DNA of 64,000 nucleotides from Calliphora vicina (GCF_958450345.1 NC_088782.1:102268358-102332357); one strand, 5' to 3'. Shown: positions 24,267-36,914, counted from the stretch's first letter. Program-made: numbers and translations. Notes: generated by a model from the sequence alone, not told the origin.

Positions 24267-25689
24267 ATGTATATGGCCGTATGCTGCCGCGTATATATTT
24301 TTGTTTCAAGAATTATTGGAGTTATTCAAATTGTTTTTGTTTTCATGAAGGAATTTTTATATGTGTGTTATTGAATGAATGTGAATTTATTTATGGTATG
24401 GTGATGTAGAATGAAATAAAGAAAGAGTATTGCTACAGTTTTTAAGTAAATTTCATAAAATAATAATGAAAAAGGGAAATACATAATTGTTATTGTTAAA
24501 ATAATAATTGTAATTGAAAGTAATTGAAAGTACGATTTCAAAAATACATTATTGGGATTATATCTAACAAAACACATAATTAAAAAAATACAAAGTACTG
24601 ACATTCTTAATTAAATTAGCAATATTATTTCAATCACTTTTTTTAGAAAACATATATCTTATGCACTTTTCTACATTAACAGAACATTTGTCAGCTGCCA
24701 TCAGCGACCTATCGTTGGTTTTTCGCTGTTTTTTGGAATGACAGTTTTACGTTATTTTTTATTTCGTAAAACAATAAAATCTTATTCCTTAAATTCAGAA
24801 ATTCTATTTATATATTGTTATATCATAAAATAATTAAGTTAATGTTGAAAATATACAAATTGTATTACAAAACTATTTTTCTTTCGTATTTTTAGTAGAA
24901 ATTTTGTTGATCATATATATATAAGTTGTAAATGTCAGGTAAAAAATATATATTTTGCCAATTGATAACTAACATTATGTAAATGGGAAAACGCCCAAAA
25001 AATTGCAACAATATTCATTTTGGTTTAGTTATTGTCACATTTTTATTTTGGATCAGAATTATCAGATCATCAAAATATTTTTCCTTTTTCAAATTCCAGT
25101 TAATATCTTGAGTTTTTTGGTAATTTTATTATTTTGTGATAAAAGAATACCTTATAGTTAGTGAATGTTCTGCTTAACAAATATTGTCTAAACATTTGGT
25201 TAGCATCGGAAATTAGAAATAATAAAAAATGAACTCTTTTTTCCGCAAAAATATTAGTTTAAATAAAATATAATTTGATTTTTTAAAATTTTAATCCATT
25301 ATTTCACGCATAAATCTCTAATTGTCAAAAGACTGTGTGTTTTTACAACTAACAAAATAAATAATTGATTTAATTCACTACAATCAATTCTCAAAATGAA
25401 ATGGTCATTATACAACATACTGAGCTAATGAGCTAAAAGAGCGACCTAGTTCATTTCAGTGAGCTGAGCTGAAAAGAGCGGTCACTTCACTGAGCTAATA
25501 AATCCAACTCTAATCTTTGGATACGCCCACGTCAAATTTTATACCGATCGGATCGGCCGATCGAAAGAACTTTGATTTTGCCCCACTTTGCGTGGGTATT
25601 AGAATAATATTTTTGCATGTTACAAACATATTCACTAACACAATATACTTTCCCCACTATGGTGGTGTAAGGTATAATGACTGTTATTG

Positions 25690-26251
25690 TTATTTCTAAG
25701 GGATAACAGAAAAAATTATTTTTTGAAAGCTAATTTTAATATAATTTTTATGCAATTAAAAAATATCATACTGAAAAATTTACAAATTACAAGCTGTACA
25801 AAGTTTTCGTAACCAGAGGTGGTTGACTGACATTGACACCCTGTATCTCTCCTTGTGTTCTAACAGGGTACTAACATATCTCATTCTATTAAAGCTATTA
25901 TCTTGTTGGAGGAGACCAATTTGTTAATATTTTTTCAATATAATATTGGAATTATTACAAACAAATGAACTTGCAAATGGATTAAAGTTAGTTTCTTAAT
26001 TTGATTTAAGAATCATAAAAAGCTCATACGAATTTACATTCACTAAAAGTTTTTTGCTGGGACTAAACTACAACTTGGCTGCAAATACAACACTTTTCCA
26101 AAAAAGTAACGAAAATATTCGTTAGTTTGGTTGCTATGGAGAGTTTCTATGGCAATTTAATGCAACTTATTTTATCGATAAACAAAACATTGTTAATATT
26201 TAACATTAATACGCTCAACACAGTTTTGTATAAAGTTATTTTGTTATAAAA
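25690..26251. other. Intergenic region upstream of the LRR gene
   Basis: No repeat was recognised. It presumably contains the LRR gene promoter. No convincing TATA or initiator could be chosen. Confidence 0.4.
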
Positions 26252-27613
26252 ATGCCCTTATTAGAGGCACCTCAAGATTTAAGTGAATCCTCTCCAGATG
26301 TATCTATCAACCAAGAAGCACCAGCACAAGCAGAGGCACAAGTTCGAGTTTTACCAGTGGCTGCAGCACAAATACGCTTGCCCACACCGGAACGGCACAT
26401 ACAAGTAAGTGCAGAAGTTTTACAACTAAACAACAGGAATCGTGAAAGAAACGTTCGGATACTGGGCTCATTTGATCGTGATATCATAGAATCTGAAGAA
26501 GAAAATCATTTTCCGGCATATGTACACTTATTGCCAGTGGTGTTGCCACCACAAGCTCCCGAACCTACTTTAGATGAGCTGTTGGTGAGTATTAAAATGA
26601 TATTTAAGCTGTAAACATAATATTCTGATCACATTTAATCAAATTTCAGAGACGTGTTACCTCACGCACCGATCTACACAATGTGGAATCTGTTAGATTG
26701 CGTGTTATCTCCTATACTTTGAGTTTATCACATTTGGCTTTATTTTTGCCACGTCTTCAACATTTGGATTTGAGTGGTTCGGTATTATGCTCTTTACGGG
26801 ATTTAGGTTTCGGTTTGATACATTTGAATCACTTAAATGTGAGCAATTGTGGTCTAAATAGTTTCGATGGCACCAGTGGTTTTCCTGCTCTACATGTGCT
26901 TATAGCCGATGACAATATGATACAACGTATAAGTACTTTAACGGATTTAACATTGTTGCAACATTTGAGTGTACGCAACAATCGTATTAGTGAATTAAGT
27001 ATGTTGACATTTCTGGGATTATGTGCAAATTTGATGGAATTGCAATTACAAGGAAATCCCGTACGTCATCAACCCTTCTACAGGCAGACATTACAACGTT
27101 GTATACCCTCGTTGCAAGTGTTGGACGGTGTGGCGTTACAAAATGATGAAGTTAACCAGGAAATGGCAACAAACACTCTGCCATCTCTGGATAGTGATGA
27201 AATTTCCTCATTATCCTCAGCCTCAAATTCCATAAAGTTGGATCAACGTCCTGCTACAGCACCCACAATAAACTGTGATAGTTCAAATAATTGCTCAATA
27301 TCTGGTCAAAGACCCAATTCGGGTAAATTTATTTGATATTCTTTTACTTATTTATGACTTTATTATTTCAATTTTAGTTTCGGTAACCTCTCGTTGCAAT
27401 TCTTTGTCTTCAGGCTCTCCTGTGATAGGTTCCGTTGTTGCTTTAGCTCGCCAAAGACCACATCGTAAACATCATATGGCCAATGCTTGGGCCTCATCCG
27501 ATAGTTCATCGTATTCAACAGCTTCCTCTACTAGTTCGACACGACCTCCTTCTTCTGTTTCGTCAAATGGTAGTTACGATTGCATATCAAACGCTCAAGC
27601 TACTGAGAAATAA
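26252..27613 (+). CDS. Leucine-rich repeat protein, LRRC56-like (putative axonemal dynein-arm assembly factor)
   Basis: Three exons encode 413 residues: 26252-26584, 26650-27322 and 27378-27613. The first junction is phase 0 (GTGAGT donor, TTTCAG acceptor); the second splits a codon after its first base. The start is the first ATG after an AT-rich leader. Residues 1-143 are acidic and Pro-rich with no recognised fold. Residues about 144-250 form four to five leucine-rich repeats (LPRLQHLDLSGS, LNHLNVSNCGL, LHVLIADDNMI, LQHLSVRNNRI, LMELQLQGNPV), capped by the LRR-cap-like PSLQVLDGV. The tail is Ser/Thr-rich. The spacing and the SLRDLG phrase resemble LRRC56, whose algal orthologue ODA8 helps assemble outer dynein arms. 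In a fly, expression in testis or sensory cilia would be expected; this is inference. Other LRR proteins of SDS22 type remain possible. Confidence 0.85.
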
Positions 27614-27618
27614 ATAAA
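27613..27618 (+). terminator. Poly(A) signal overlapping the LRR gene stop
   Basis: AATAAA begins at the last base of the stop codon TAA (27611-27613), so the 3' UTR may be very short. A further ATAAAA-type word lies near 27699. Confidence 0.5.
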
Positions 27619-27639
27619 GATTATAAATATTTTATCAAC

Positions 27640-28195
27640 AAATAATAGTAGGTAGTACCAGATTTTTAGTTATGCAATAACTTTTTACAAATCTAATCTA
27701 ATAAAACTTTTAATCGGAGTGAATTTATTATATTTTTTGAAGAAAATCACCTACTTAGAAACAAGTTAGAAATCAGTTTAAAATTCGACATAAATGATAA
27801 TTACATAAATTAAAAGATCGGCCCATAATTGATCATTGTTCTCATAGAAGGATAATATTAGTTCCACTTATTAAAATAATATAAATATGAATAAATCTTT
27901 ATATATATAATTCTTATGTACGTGTGTTAGTAACTGAACTCCTCCTTAACGGCTCGGCCGATTTCGATGAAATTTTTTGTGTGTGTTTGAGTGGGTCCCT
28001 GGATGGTTTAGATTCACAATTGATCATTATAGGAACAATGGGCATGGCACCTCCCATACAAAGTCTAATTTTTCACTAACAATATTTAGCAAAGTTGTAG
28101 CTACGGTAAAGCTGAATAACACTTTTGAATATATCATTGCATTCTGAATGTGTCGAGTCACTCTAAATAGCCCATTATGATCACTTTCTACCTTA
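27640..28195. other. Intergenic, with possible Helitron-like 5' end near 27895
   Basis: TCTTTATATATATAATTCTT, then GTTAGTAACTGAACTCCTCC and GGCTCGGCCGATTTCGATGA, resembles 5' starts of insect Helitron-related elements. No 3' end was identified. The rest shows nothing. Confidence 0.4.
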
Positions 28196-28199
28196 ACAA

Positions 28200-28630
28200 T
28201 TTTCGTTTTTACTATTTTTCGACGCTAAAACAAACATTTTTTGTTAAAATAGTATGATCAAGTTCACACTTCTATGTTGTGCTATATTATTTACTCGGCT
28301 GAGGTGTTCGGAATGGGAATCAGTGGGTGGAACCTTAAATTTCTTTAATGATCTGGAAAGAGAATTTATTGCAAAAACATACAAAGTAAAATTTGACTCA
28401 CTTAAGCGGACATTGTCTCCCCTAGACCTATCCAAACTTGGACAATTTTGAAACAAAATTTTAAAACCAAAAAGCAGCGATCCTCAAAAAATCTTCATAT
28501 TTGTATAGCCCTATATGTTGTTTATATACATACAAAACGTTTTTACTATCACACTGTAAATAACGTCAACATTTAACACATAACACATTTTCCCCGTTTG
28601 AGGAATTTCGGTGTTTGAACACAAATAATG
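28200..28630 (+). repeat. Dispersed repeat F, partial
   Basis: CTCACTTAAGCGGACAT, AGACCTATCCAAACTTGG, TTTGTATAGCCCTATATG and GAGGAATTTCGGTGTTTGAA occur in the same order at 47340-47600 inside the foldback element. The open frames here are non-coding repeat sequence. Confidence 0.7.
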
Positions 28631-28680
28631 GCAGAAATAGATCTATATTTTTTTAACCTCAAGTGAAGAAACAGAGTATA

Positions 28681-31600
28681 AACACGTCAGAGTACTATAT
28701 TCGGCCGTGCCGAATCTTAAATACCCTCCACCTAAAAATTATGGTATAACAACTGAAATAATATTACATTTGTTAATAAAACTAGTTTACGCAGAAGATA
28801 TTTTATTTCAAATGTACAAAAAATTGTATCTAATTCAGAAATTTATAATTGAAATTCTTATTAGAACGTATGAAATTTAACAATTTATATACTTAATAAT
28901 AAGTTAATACGTTTGGATCAACATTTTTCCTTTTTAACCTCAAGTGAAGAAACAGAGTATAAACAAGTAAGAGTACTATATTCGGCCGTGCCGAATCTTA
29001 AATACCCTCCACCTAAATATGATAGTATAAAAGCTGAAATAATATAACAATTGTTAGAAAGACTAGTTTACGCAGAAGATATTTTATTTCAAATGTACAA
29101 AAAATTGTATCTAATTCAGCAATTTATAACTGAAATTCCTATTAGAACGTTTGACACAGTTAATTATTGTCTTTTAATTGAGAAATTGTCGTCTAAACTT
29201 AATTTTTCTAAATCTTCGTGTAAATTATTACTTTTTTACATAGGTAACCGTTAACAGTTTGTTGGAATTGGGTTAAACGATCTACAATATCTGAGTGTCA
29301 AAGTGGCGCACAGTGGTATGAGAAAAAAAGAGGGAAGTAAATCTGTAACTTCTAAACCCTTAGTCCGATTTTAATGAAATTTCACAAATTTCCAAATATT
29401 TGGTTGTGGGACTTATGTGACCTATTATGATTCGATTGTCATAAAATATTTTTACGTGATTTTTATGTATTTATATGAGAGCTGTGGCCAATTATGGACC
29501 AATATTCACAAAATTCAGTATTATGATTTTTGAATACAAATTACTGATCTGTGTACCATTTTGGTTAAATATATGGATGCTATGACCTATTATGATCCTA
29601 TGTATTTAAGGGCTTTTTTTGTAGAATTTCATATAAACAACGCTATTAACAAGAGTGGACCTTATGTGGGACCTATGCCGAATTATGCACCAATATTTAA
29701 AAAATCTTGTAGTACGATTCTTGGATACAAATTACTGATCGGTGTAAGATTTTGGTTGAGTGTAGATTTTTATGGATATTTGTGCACGGTAATGTGTTTT
29801 CCTGAAGTAGTTCTTATATGGAGGTTATGACCAATTATGGGCCTATCATCATAAAATTTGGTACATCGATTTTTGTATATATTGAATAAATTTGTTTTGA
29901 ATTTCAACCTGATAACTATATTTGTAAGAAATTTATGAGGATATTAGTGATTTTCGGGAGTGGACCTTATATGGGAGCTATGGTTAAATATGGACCGATA
30001 TTCACAAAATCCAGAAGTATGATTACTGGATTCAAATTACTGGATCTGTGCGTAATTTCATTTTGATATCGATATGTTTTTAATACTTTTTAAGGTTAAT
30101 ATCTTTTTTCGGAAATGGGCCTTATAGGGGAGCTATGACCAATTATCGGAAAATCTGCATAAAATTTGGAACAGTGATATCTATATATATGAGTATAATT
30201 TGTGTGGAATTTTAGCATGATAAATGTATTTATAAGAGATTTATGAGTACTTAACTGATTTTTGGAAGTGGACCTTATATGGGAGCTATGGTCAAATATG
30301 GACCGATATTCACAAAATCCAGTAGTATGATTTCTAAATATAAACTATGGATGTGTGTGAAATTTTGTTTTGATATTGATATTTTTTAGATATTTATGTA
30401 GGTTATTGTGTTTTTCGGAAGTGGTCCTTATATGGGAGCTATAACCAATTATCGGCCGATCTTCATAGAATTAGGTACAGCGATTTTGGTAAATATGGGG
30501 ATTATTCATGTCGAATTTCAAATTGATAGCGATATTTATAAGACATTTATGCTTATTTAAGAGATTTTCGGAAGTGTACTTTATATGGGGGCTATGGTCT
30601 AATATGGGCCGATCCACGAAAAATTTTGTAATATAATTTCTTTTACCATGAAACTTATTTTTGCTGAATTTCATGTGGATATTCCTATTTTGTACGCATT
30701 TATAGACATAGAACCATATTTCGGGAAGATATTTGTATGGGGGCTAGGAGAAATCGTGGACCGATTCTTATAATTTTCACCAGAGTTACTCCTTTTATCA
30801 TAAAAGTAACGAGTGCAAAATTTTATGATATTAGCTGCAATATATTTACAAAAAATGTCCAAAAATATGTGAAAATTATCAATTTTTTTTTGAGGTTGTC
30901 CCACATTTTCATTCATTACTTTGGTTCCACTGTACCGATTTCGCTGATTTTCAATACCAAACTGCGTAGGACAATAATAAACATTTTTCTTGCAACTCTA
31001 CTATGTTTGTTTGCGTATTTTGGACGAGAGCGTGTTTTACACAGACGGACAGACAGACGGACATGGCTCAATCGACTTAGAATTTCATAAGGATCAATAA
31101 TATATATACTTTGTTGGGTCTCAGATGAATATTTCTCAATGTTACACACGGAATGACAAACTTATATATACCCTCATTCACCACTTATGGTGGTGGAGGG
31201 TATAAAAAGGGTACACAGATATATTTGGGCAAATTTCAAGATATTGGGTTGTGGGACTTATATGGGAGATATGACATATTATGATTCGATTGTCATAAAG
31301 CTGTTGCCAAATATGGACCGATATTCACAAAATTCAGTAGTATGATTTTAAAAATTACTGATCTGTGTACTATTTTGGTTCAATATATGGAAGCTATGAC
31401 CTATTATGGGTCTAAGTATTTGAAGGCTATTTTTGTAGAATTTCATATAAACAACGCCATTAACAAGAGTGGACCTTTTATGGGAGCTATGACGAATTAT
31501 AGACCTATCATCGTAACATTTGGTACATCGATTTTTGTATACATATATTGAACAAATTTGTTTCGAATTTCGACCTGATAACTATGTTTGTAAGAAATTT

Positions 31601-32566
31601 ATTTATTATATTATTTATTTATGAGGAGTTTAGTGATTTTCGGGAGTGGACCTTATATGGGAGCTATGGTCAAATATGGACCGATATTCACAAAATCCTG
31701 TAGTATGATTTCTAAATATAAATTAGAGATTATTATAAAATTTTGTTTTGATATTTATATTTTTCAGATATTTATGTAGGTTAATGTGTTTTTCGGAAGT
31801 GGTCCTTATATGGGAGCTATAACCAATTATTGGCCGATCTTCATAGAATTAGGTATAGCGATTTTGGTATATATGGGGACTATTTATGACGACTTTAAAC
31901 TTAATAGCGATATTTATAAGACATTTATGCTTATTTAAGTGATTTTCGGAAGTGAACTTTATATGGGGGCTATGGTCAAATATGGTCCGATCCACAAAAA
32001 ATTTGGTGTTATGATTTTTTTAAGCACGAAACTTATTTTTCCTGAATTTTGTGTGGATATTCCTATTCTGTAGGCATTTATAGACCATAGAACCATATTT
32101 CGGGAAGAAATTTGTATGGGGGCTAGGAGAAATCCTGGACCGATTCCTATAATTTTTACCAGAGTTAGTCCTTTTAACATAAAAATAACGTATGTAAAAT
32201 TTTATGATATTAGCTGCAATATATTTACACCAATGACCAAAAATATGTGAAAATTATCAATTTTTTTTTAGGTTGTCTCACATTTTGGTTCATAACTCTG
32301 GTTTTACTGAACCGATATTGCTGATTTTCAATACCAAACTGCTTAGGAGAAAAGTAAACATTTTTCTTGCAAGTTTACCAATTTTGTTTGTCTATTTTGG
32401 ACGTCCGTCAGACAGACGGACATATCTCAATCGACTTAGAATTTCATAAGGATCAATAATATATATACCTTGTTGGGTCTCAGATGAATATTTCTCAATG
32501 TTGCACACGGAATGACAAACTTATATATACCCTCATTCATCACTTATGGTGGTGGAGGGTATAAAA
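28681..32566 (+). mobile_element. Tandem composite of family A elements
   Basis: Three pieces run head to tail. 28681-28960 is a duplicated 5' end only. 28961-31205 is a full copy with an extra 240 bp of repeat E-like sequence at about 29150-29390. 31205-32566 is a copy that starts in the element interior (GGGTACACAGATATATTTGG) directly after the previous 3' end. All carry the approximately 150-bp internal units and, in the two longer pieces, the GACA/GACG run and GGTGGTGGAGGGTATAAA 3' end. Confidence 0.8.
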
Positions 32567-33149
32567 ACTTATATAAACAGCTTATATTATTTACTCTTTC
32601 AGAAGATCCACAAATTTTGCCCACTTTAAAAAATGTTAACGTTTTTTCATATCTTGCATCATGTCGATCTGGGGTGTTCAATATTGGGTAACGCGATGGA
32701 TAATACCGGTAATGATTTGCCCATTCCTCGTTATTGCAGCACAATAGAGAAGTATGCACTCGAACATACTTTTTTAATACAAAATCTTTGGTTTAGCGTC
32801 AAATAATAGTAAAAATCGAAAATTTTTAAGGTACAAAGTGATTTTTGTGAGCTATTTAGAGTGTCTAAAAAAGTGAAAAAAAATTTCTTCCTATATTTTT
32901 TCAAAAAAGGGCACGAAATAGCTATTTTTTGAGAAAAATTGTTAATAAAATTTGTTTGGCTGACTATTAGCTATATTATTGTCATATAAAGTTAAGCGGT
33001 ATCACCAAGTTGGAATTAGCTGTTGGCCAAAAATTAATGACACCATCTTTGGAGGGACCACTGAATTTCAGATTATTTGGGGGCCCATAAAAAAAAATTG
33101 GTCACCAAAATGGACAAACTGAGTATAGGGTTTTACTACCTTTTGGTAG

Positions 33150-33360
33150 TGGAGTCGAAACTATACTGTCATGATCGTGTGTTTTTTGTACTGTTGCACT
33201 GTGTAATTGGTGATAGCTCTTTATGCTTACTGCATTTGTTGAGGATCAGATTTTACTGATTTTTACCAAACTTCTTACAGAAATCGTTAGCGTTGTTGAT
33301 TGTGTATTTTGGACGTGAGAATGTTTTGCACAGATGGACAGACCAACATAGCACAATCGA
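33150..33360 (+). mobile_element. Eroded 3' portion of a family A-like element
   Basis: TATTTTGGACGTGAGAATGT, TTGCACAGATGGACAGACC and a preceding TTACTGATTTTTACCAAAC correspond to the zone just before the 3' end of family A. The true end is missing. Confidence 0.5.
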
Positions 33361-33394
33361 ATTGCGAACAAAACTATTTTCCATGGTTTAATGA

Positions 33395-34745
33395 ATACAA
33401 TGCAATGCAGCAATCGACCACGATATTCAGGCTCCCTTTTCGGTATTCAATATTAAAATCATATTGTTTCAGTTCTAGAATTCATCGTGCTAGTCTGCCA
33501 GAGGAATTTTGGAGGTTATGAAGCCATTTTAACGAGTGGTTAGAGCTGTAAATTTGTAGCCTTCAAGATACGATCTCATCTTGCGTATTCTCCATAAAAA
33601 GGCAAGGCACTCTTATTCGGTCTTGTTCGTTGAGTATTTTTTCTCAAGATCAGTTAACGTTCGGCTTGCATAAGCAATGACGGTTTCGGCTTTCGAATGT
33701 CTTTGGAAATGAACCGCCCCTAAGTCTTCTGGACTTGCATCTGTTTGGAGGAAAAATGGTCTGTTAATGTTAGGGCAACTGAGATAGGCGCTTGCGTCAA
33801 AATGGTCTTTAGGTTTCTAAACGCCTCTTTCTGACAGTTCATAGGGGCGACCACTACTTAAAAGTTTGGAATAAAATGACATTACCATGATGCAAATCCT
33901 AGTAGATGTAGTAATTCCTTGATGTTTGTAGGCTCTGGGAGATTATGTATTGCTTCGACCTTTTCTGGGGTCGAAGTTAACCATACGACCTAGATACCGA
34001 ATGTTATTTCGTACAAAATCACATTTGTCAAAATTTAGTACCAAATTGGCTTCCTGGAGTCGTGTGAAGACGATATCTAGGTGTTCGTTAAAAGTTCGAC
34101 CAAGAATTATTATATCGTCAAGATATACGAATACAAGTGGGTGCAAATCAGTAAGCCAAAAGGCATAACTTTCCACTGAAACAGACCTCTATCGGGTACA
34201 GAGAAAACCATAAATGGTTTTGATGTTTTAGTAAGGGGAATATGCCAGTACCCATTCTTCGTATGTTCGTGTAGCGCCAGTGTCGATGAGGGCGTAAACA
34301 TCTAAGCCATTGATATTTACCGAAATATGGTAACGAGTGTCGTCACGAGGCGGATCATAGTTTTATTTGATGTCGATGGCAGTTACAATTTCGTGATAAA
34401 ACTTCATCGCGTCCACAGTATGAGCAAAACATTTTCCATTTGAAAGTACAGGAATAACGATGAATACCCGATCGTTTACATCTCCAGCAACTATTTCCCC
34501 TTTTTTAATTTGTGTCTATTAGCATGTGAGCTGTTTGCGGTCTCGCTTTAAAGCTTAAAACTCATCTGTAAGCGCTGTAAGTTCATCTAAGTTGGAAAAG
34601 TCGTGACGACGAATATAATGTCTATATTTTCTTCTCAGGCCATCGTATATTCTATCGAGATGATCCAATGAACTGAGAACTGGATGTTGTCGATCGAGTG
34701 TCATCAATTTTGACAAGCTAGCGCTTTGATAAAAAGAACTTCTGA
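33395..34745 (-). pseudogene. Ty3/gypsy retrotransposon gag-pol remnant
   Basis: Reading the minus strand from 34745 downwards, gag-like sequence comes first (RHYIRRHDFSNLDELTALTD at about 34630-34565). A damaged zinc knuckle follows (FCSYCGRDE, about 34430), then an aspartic protease site (ALIDTGAT, about 34290). Next is reverse transcriptase with GYWHIPL, VPDRGLFQW, MPFGL and FVYLDDII (34280-34080). RNase H comes last (FFLQTDASPEDLGAVHF near 33740, then the end of the domain to about 33400). The protease-RT linker and the stretch between MPFGL and YLDD are deleted, and stops and frameshifts are present. No integrase, envelope or LTR was found. It is inactive. Confidence 0.85.
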
Positions 34746-34756
34746 ATCTCGTAGAT

Positions 34757-35443
34757 CTGGAGTAAATAAAGAACCACGATTGAAGCTAAAACTGGAGTAA
34801 GTAAAGAACCACGATTGAAGCTAAAACTGGAGTAAGTAAAGAACCACGATTGAAGCTAAAACTGGGGTAAGTAAAGAACCACGTTTGAAGCTAAAACTGG
34901 AGTAAATAAAGAACCACGATTGAAGCTAAAACTGGAGTAAGTAAAGAACCACGATTGAAGCTAAAACTGGAGTAAATAAAGAACCACGATTGAAGCTAAA
35001 ACCGGAGTAAATAAGAACCACGATTAAAGCTGAAACTGGACTAAATAAAGAACCACGATTGAAGCTAAAACTGGACTAAATAAAGAAGCACGACCGAAGC
35101 TAAAACTGGATTAAAATAAGAACCACGATTGAAGCTAAAACTGGACTAAATAAAGAACCACGATTGAAGCTAAAACTGGACTAAATAAAGAACCACGATT
35201 GAACCTAAAACTGTACTAAATAAAGATCCACGATTGAAGCCAAAACTGGACTAAATAAAGAACCACGAGTGAAGCTAAAACTGGACTAAATAAAGAACCA
35301 TAATTGAAGCTAAAACTGGACTACATAAAGAACCATAATTGATGCTAAATCTGGACTAAATAAAGAACCACGATTGAATCTAAAACTGGACTACATAAAG
35401 AACCACGATTGAAGCCAAAACTGGATTAAATAAAGAACCAGAT
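34757..35443. repeat. 35-bp minisatellite, about 19-20 copies
   Basis: The unit GAAGCTAAAACTGGAGTAAG followed by TAAAGAACCACGATT repeats without spacers. Variants are ordered: GGAGTAAGT predominates on the left, GGAGTAAAT in the middle and GGACTAAAT on the right. It starts immediately beside the gag end of the gypsy remnant. Confidence 0.95.
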
Positions 35444-35596
35444 TATATACTTATTTCATATATTCATTTTTAAATACTGTTTATCCTTTAAAAGTCCATT
35501 TAAAAGGACATCTGACCCTATGATATGTATACAAAATATATTAAAATTGTTACAGGGTGTAAAATGATGGGGCTTAAACGAGTATTATTTCTTTCT

Positions 35597-36216
35597 TGTT
35601 GTACCTTCCACCTTCGTGAAATGGGTATATAAATATAAGTTTGTCATTCCGTTTGTATAATTTTCCGACCCTATAAAGTATGTATATTCTGGAGCCTTAT
35701 TGATAGCGGAGTCGATTAAGCCATGTCCATCTGTCTGTCCGTCTGTCTGTTGAAATCAATTTTCTGAAGATCCCAGATATCCTCGGGATCCAGATCTTCA
35801 ATAATTCTGCCAGACATGCTTTCGAGAAGTTTCCTATTTAAAATCAGCAAAATCGGTCCACAAATGGTTGAGATATGAGGAAGAAACCAGGACAACCTCG
35901 GTTTTTGACTTATTTTTGACCTATATCTGGATTAATAATCATTAATATAGACAATATGGATATCTAATGATAGATATTTCAATGAACTTTGCAACGACGT
36001 ATATAAGACCATAGTAAGTTGGACCTACAATGTGTCAAAATCGGAAAAATATTTTTTAACCCGAATTTTTTTTTTCCAAAAAATTAAAAAAAACAACTTT
36101 GGAGCAAAAAAAATTTAGTTTACCTAAAAATATTTAAAATTTGTATTTTAAAGTATAATTTGGTGAAGGGTATATAAGATTCGTCACAGCTGAATATAGC
36201 TCTCTAACTTGTTTTT
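35597..36216 (-). mobile_element. Mini-me-like family C, complete copy of about 0.6 kb
   Basis: One end is ACCTTCCACCTTCGTGAAAT, followed by GTTTGTCATTCCG and a GTCY run (TCCATCTGTCTGTCCGTCTG at 35728). The other end is TTTGGTGAAGGGTATATAAG, then a mutated hairpin (TTCGTCACAGCTGAA) and AACTTGTTTT. It has the same architecture as family A but a different, non-tandem middle. No coding sequence. Confidence 0.75.
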
Positions 36217-36552
36217 TTAATTATGTTTTAATACTCATATGTTTCATTGCCAAGGGTTTACAAAATATTGCATTTTTTATGTAATAAAAATAGAAAAAAT
36301 GCCGTCATACAAAATTATGCCCTGAGGTAATATTATATATTGAATTGTGTTCTTTTATTTATCCCAAAAATACTAAATGAAAAATATACAATTACATGCA
36401 GAGAATTGTACGTGAATGTGTGTGTGTATAATCAACAACCTTTTCATTTATTTAAGAATATTATGATGCAGCATCTTTGACATTTTGTAGGTTGTTGTAG
36501 GTTTATAGTTGTTCCTTTTTGGTTTATTTTTTTTGGTAATAACGATCCGATT
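36217..36552. other. AT-rich intergenic sequence
   Basis: Contains a GTGTGTGTGT tract near 36417. No gene or repeat recognised. Confidence 0.4.
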
Positions 36553-36914
36553 CAGTGTTGCCATATATGTAAGATTTTGAAATTCAAGTCTAAAATGTAA
36601 TTTTCTTTTTAACAAATAATGTAAAGGATCCTTTTAACTTACTTATAAAGACGATTTTCCTGTAGTGTTGATAAAACTATGTTTTTTCCCAAAATTAATG
36701 TAAATCTATTTCGAAACGATTTGAGAACGCTCTGAAAAAAGTTGTAAAATAATTGATTTTATACATATTTAATTTAAATAATGATAACATTTAGTTAAAA
36801 AATTAAAAATTATAAAATTTCTAATTTTTAAAAATCTTAATTTTGAATTCAATTTCTTAAAATGTTTACAAAAAGCTTAAAAAATAAGACAAATTCCCGC
36901 ATATGGCAACACTA
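36553..36914. mobile_element. Probable hAT-type MITE, 362 bp
   Basis: The ends CAGTGTTGCCATAT and ATATGGCAACACTA are inverted repeats matching the YAGNG rule. Flanking 8-mers (ATCCGATT and TTTCGTTT) agree at only five positions, so the insertion is old or the family is uncertain. The interior is AT-rich. Confidence 0.6.

Larger units (their letters stand above)
20797..25512. mobile_element. Large non-autonomous hAT-type element, 4.7 kb, containing two other hATs
   Basis: Termini TAGAGTTG and CAACTCTA are inverted, and ATCTTTGG is duplicated exactly (20789-20796, 25513-25520). The subterminal zones (20810-20930 and 25415-25500) are packed with GAGCTCA/CTGAGC words. Of its length, 3.2 kb comes from two nested insertions. 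The rest is AT-rich with no recognisable transposase. Confidence 0.85.

Noticed and set aside
26272..26487. 71-codon minus-strand frame
   Set aside because: Shadow of LRR gene exon 1.
28254..28451. 65-codon frame with a hydrophobic start resembling a small secreted protein
   Set aside because: The same DNA recurs at 47340 with the frame broken. It is dispersed repeat F.
34757..35443. Regular 35-bp repeats that might be taken for a CRISPR array
   Set aside because: There are no spacers between units, no cas genes, and the host is a fly. It is a minisatellite.
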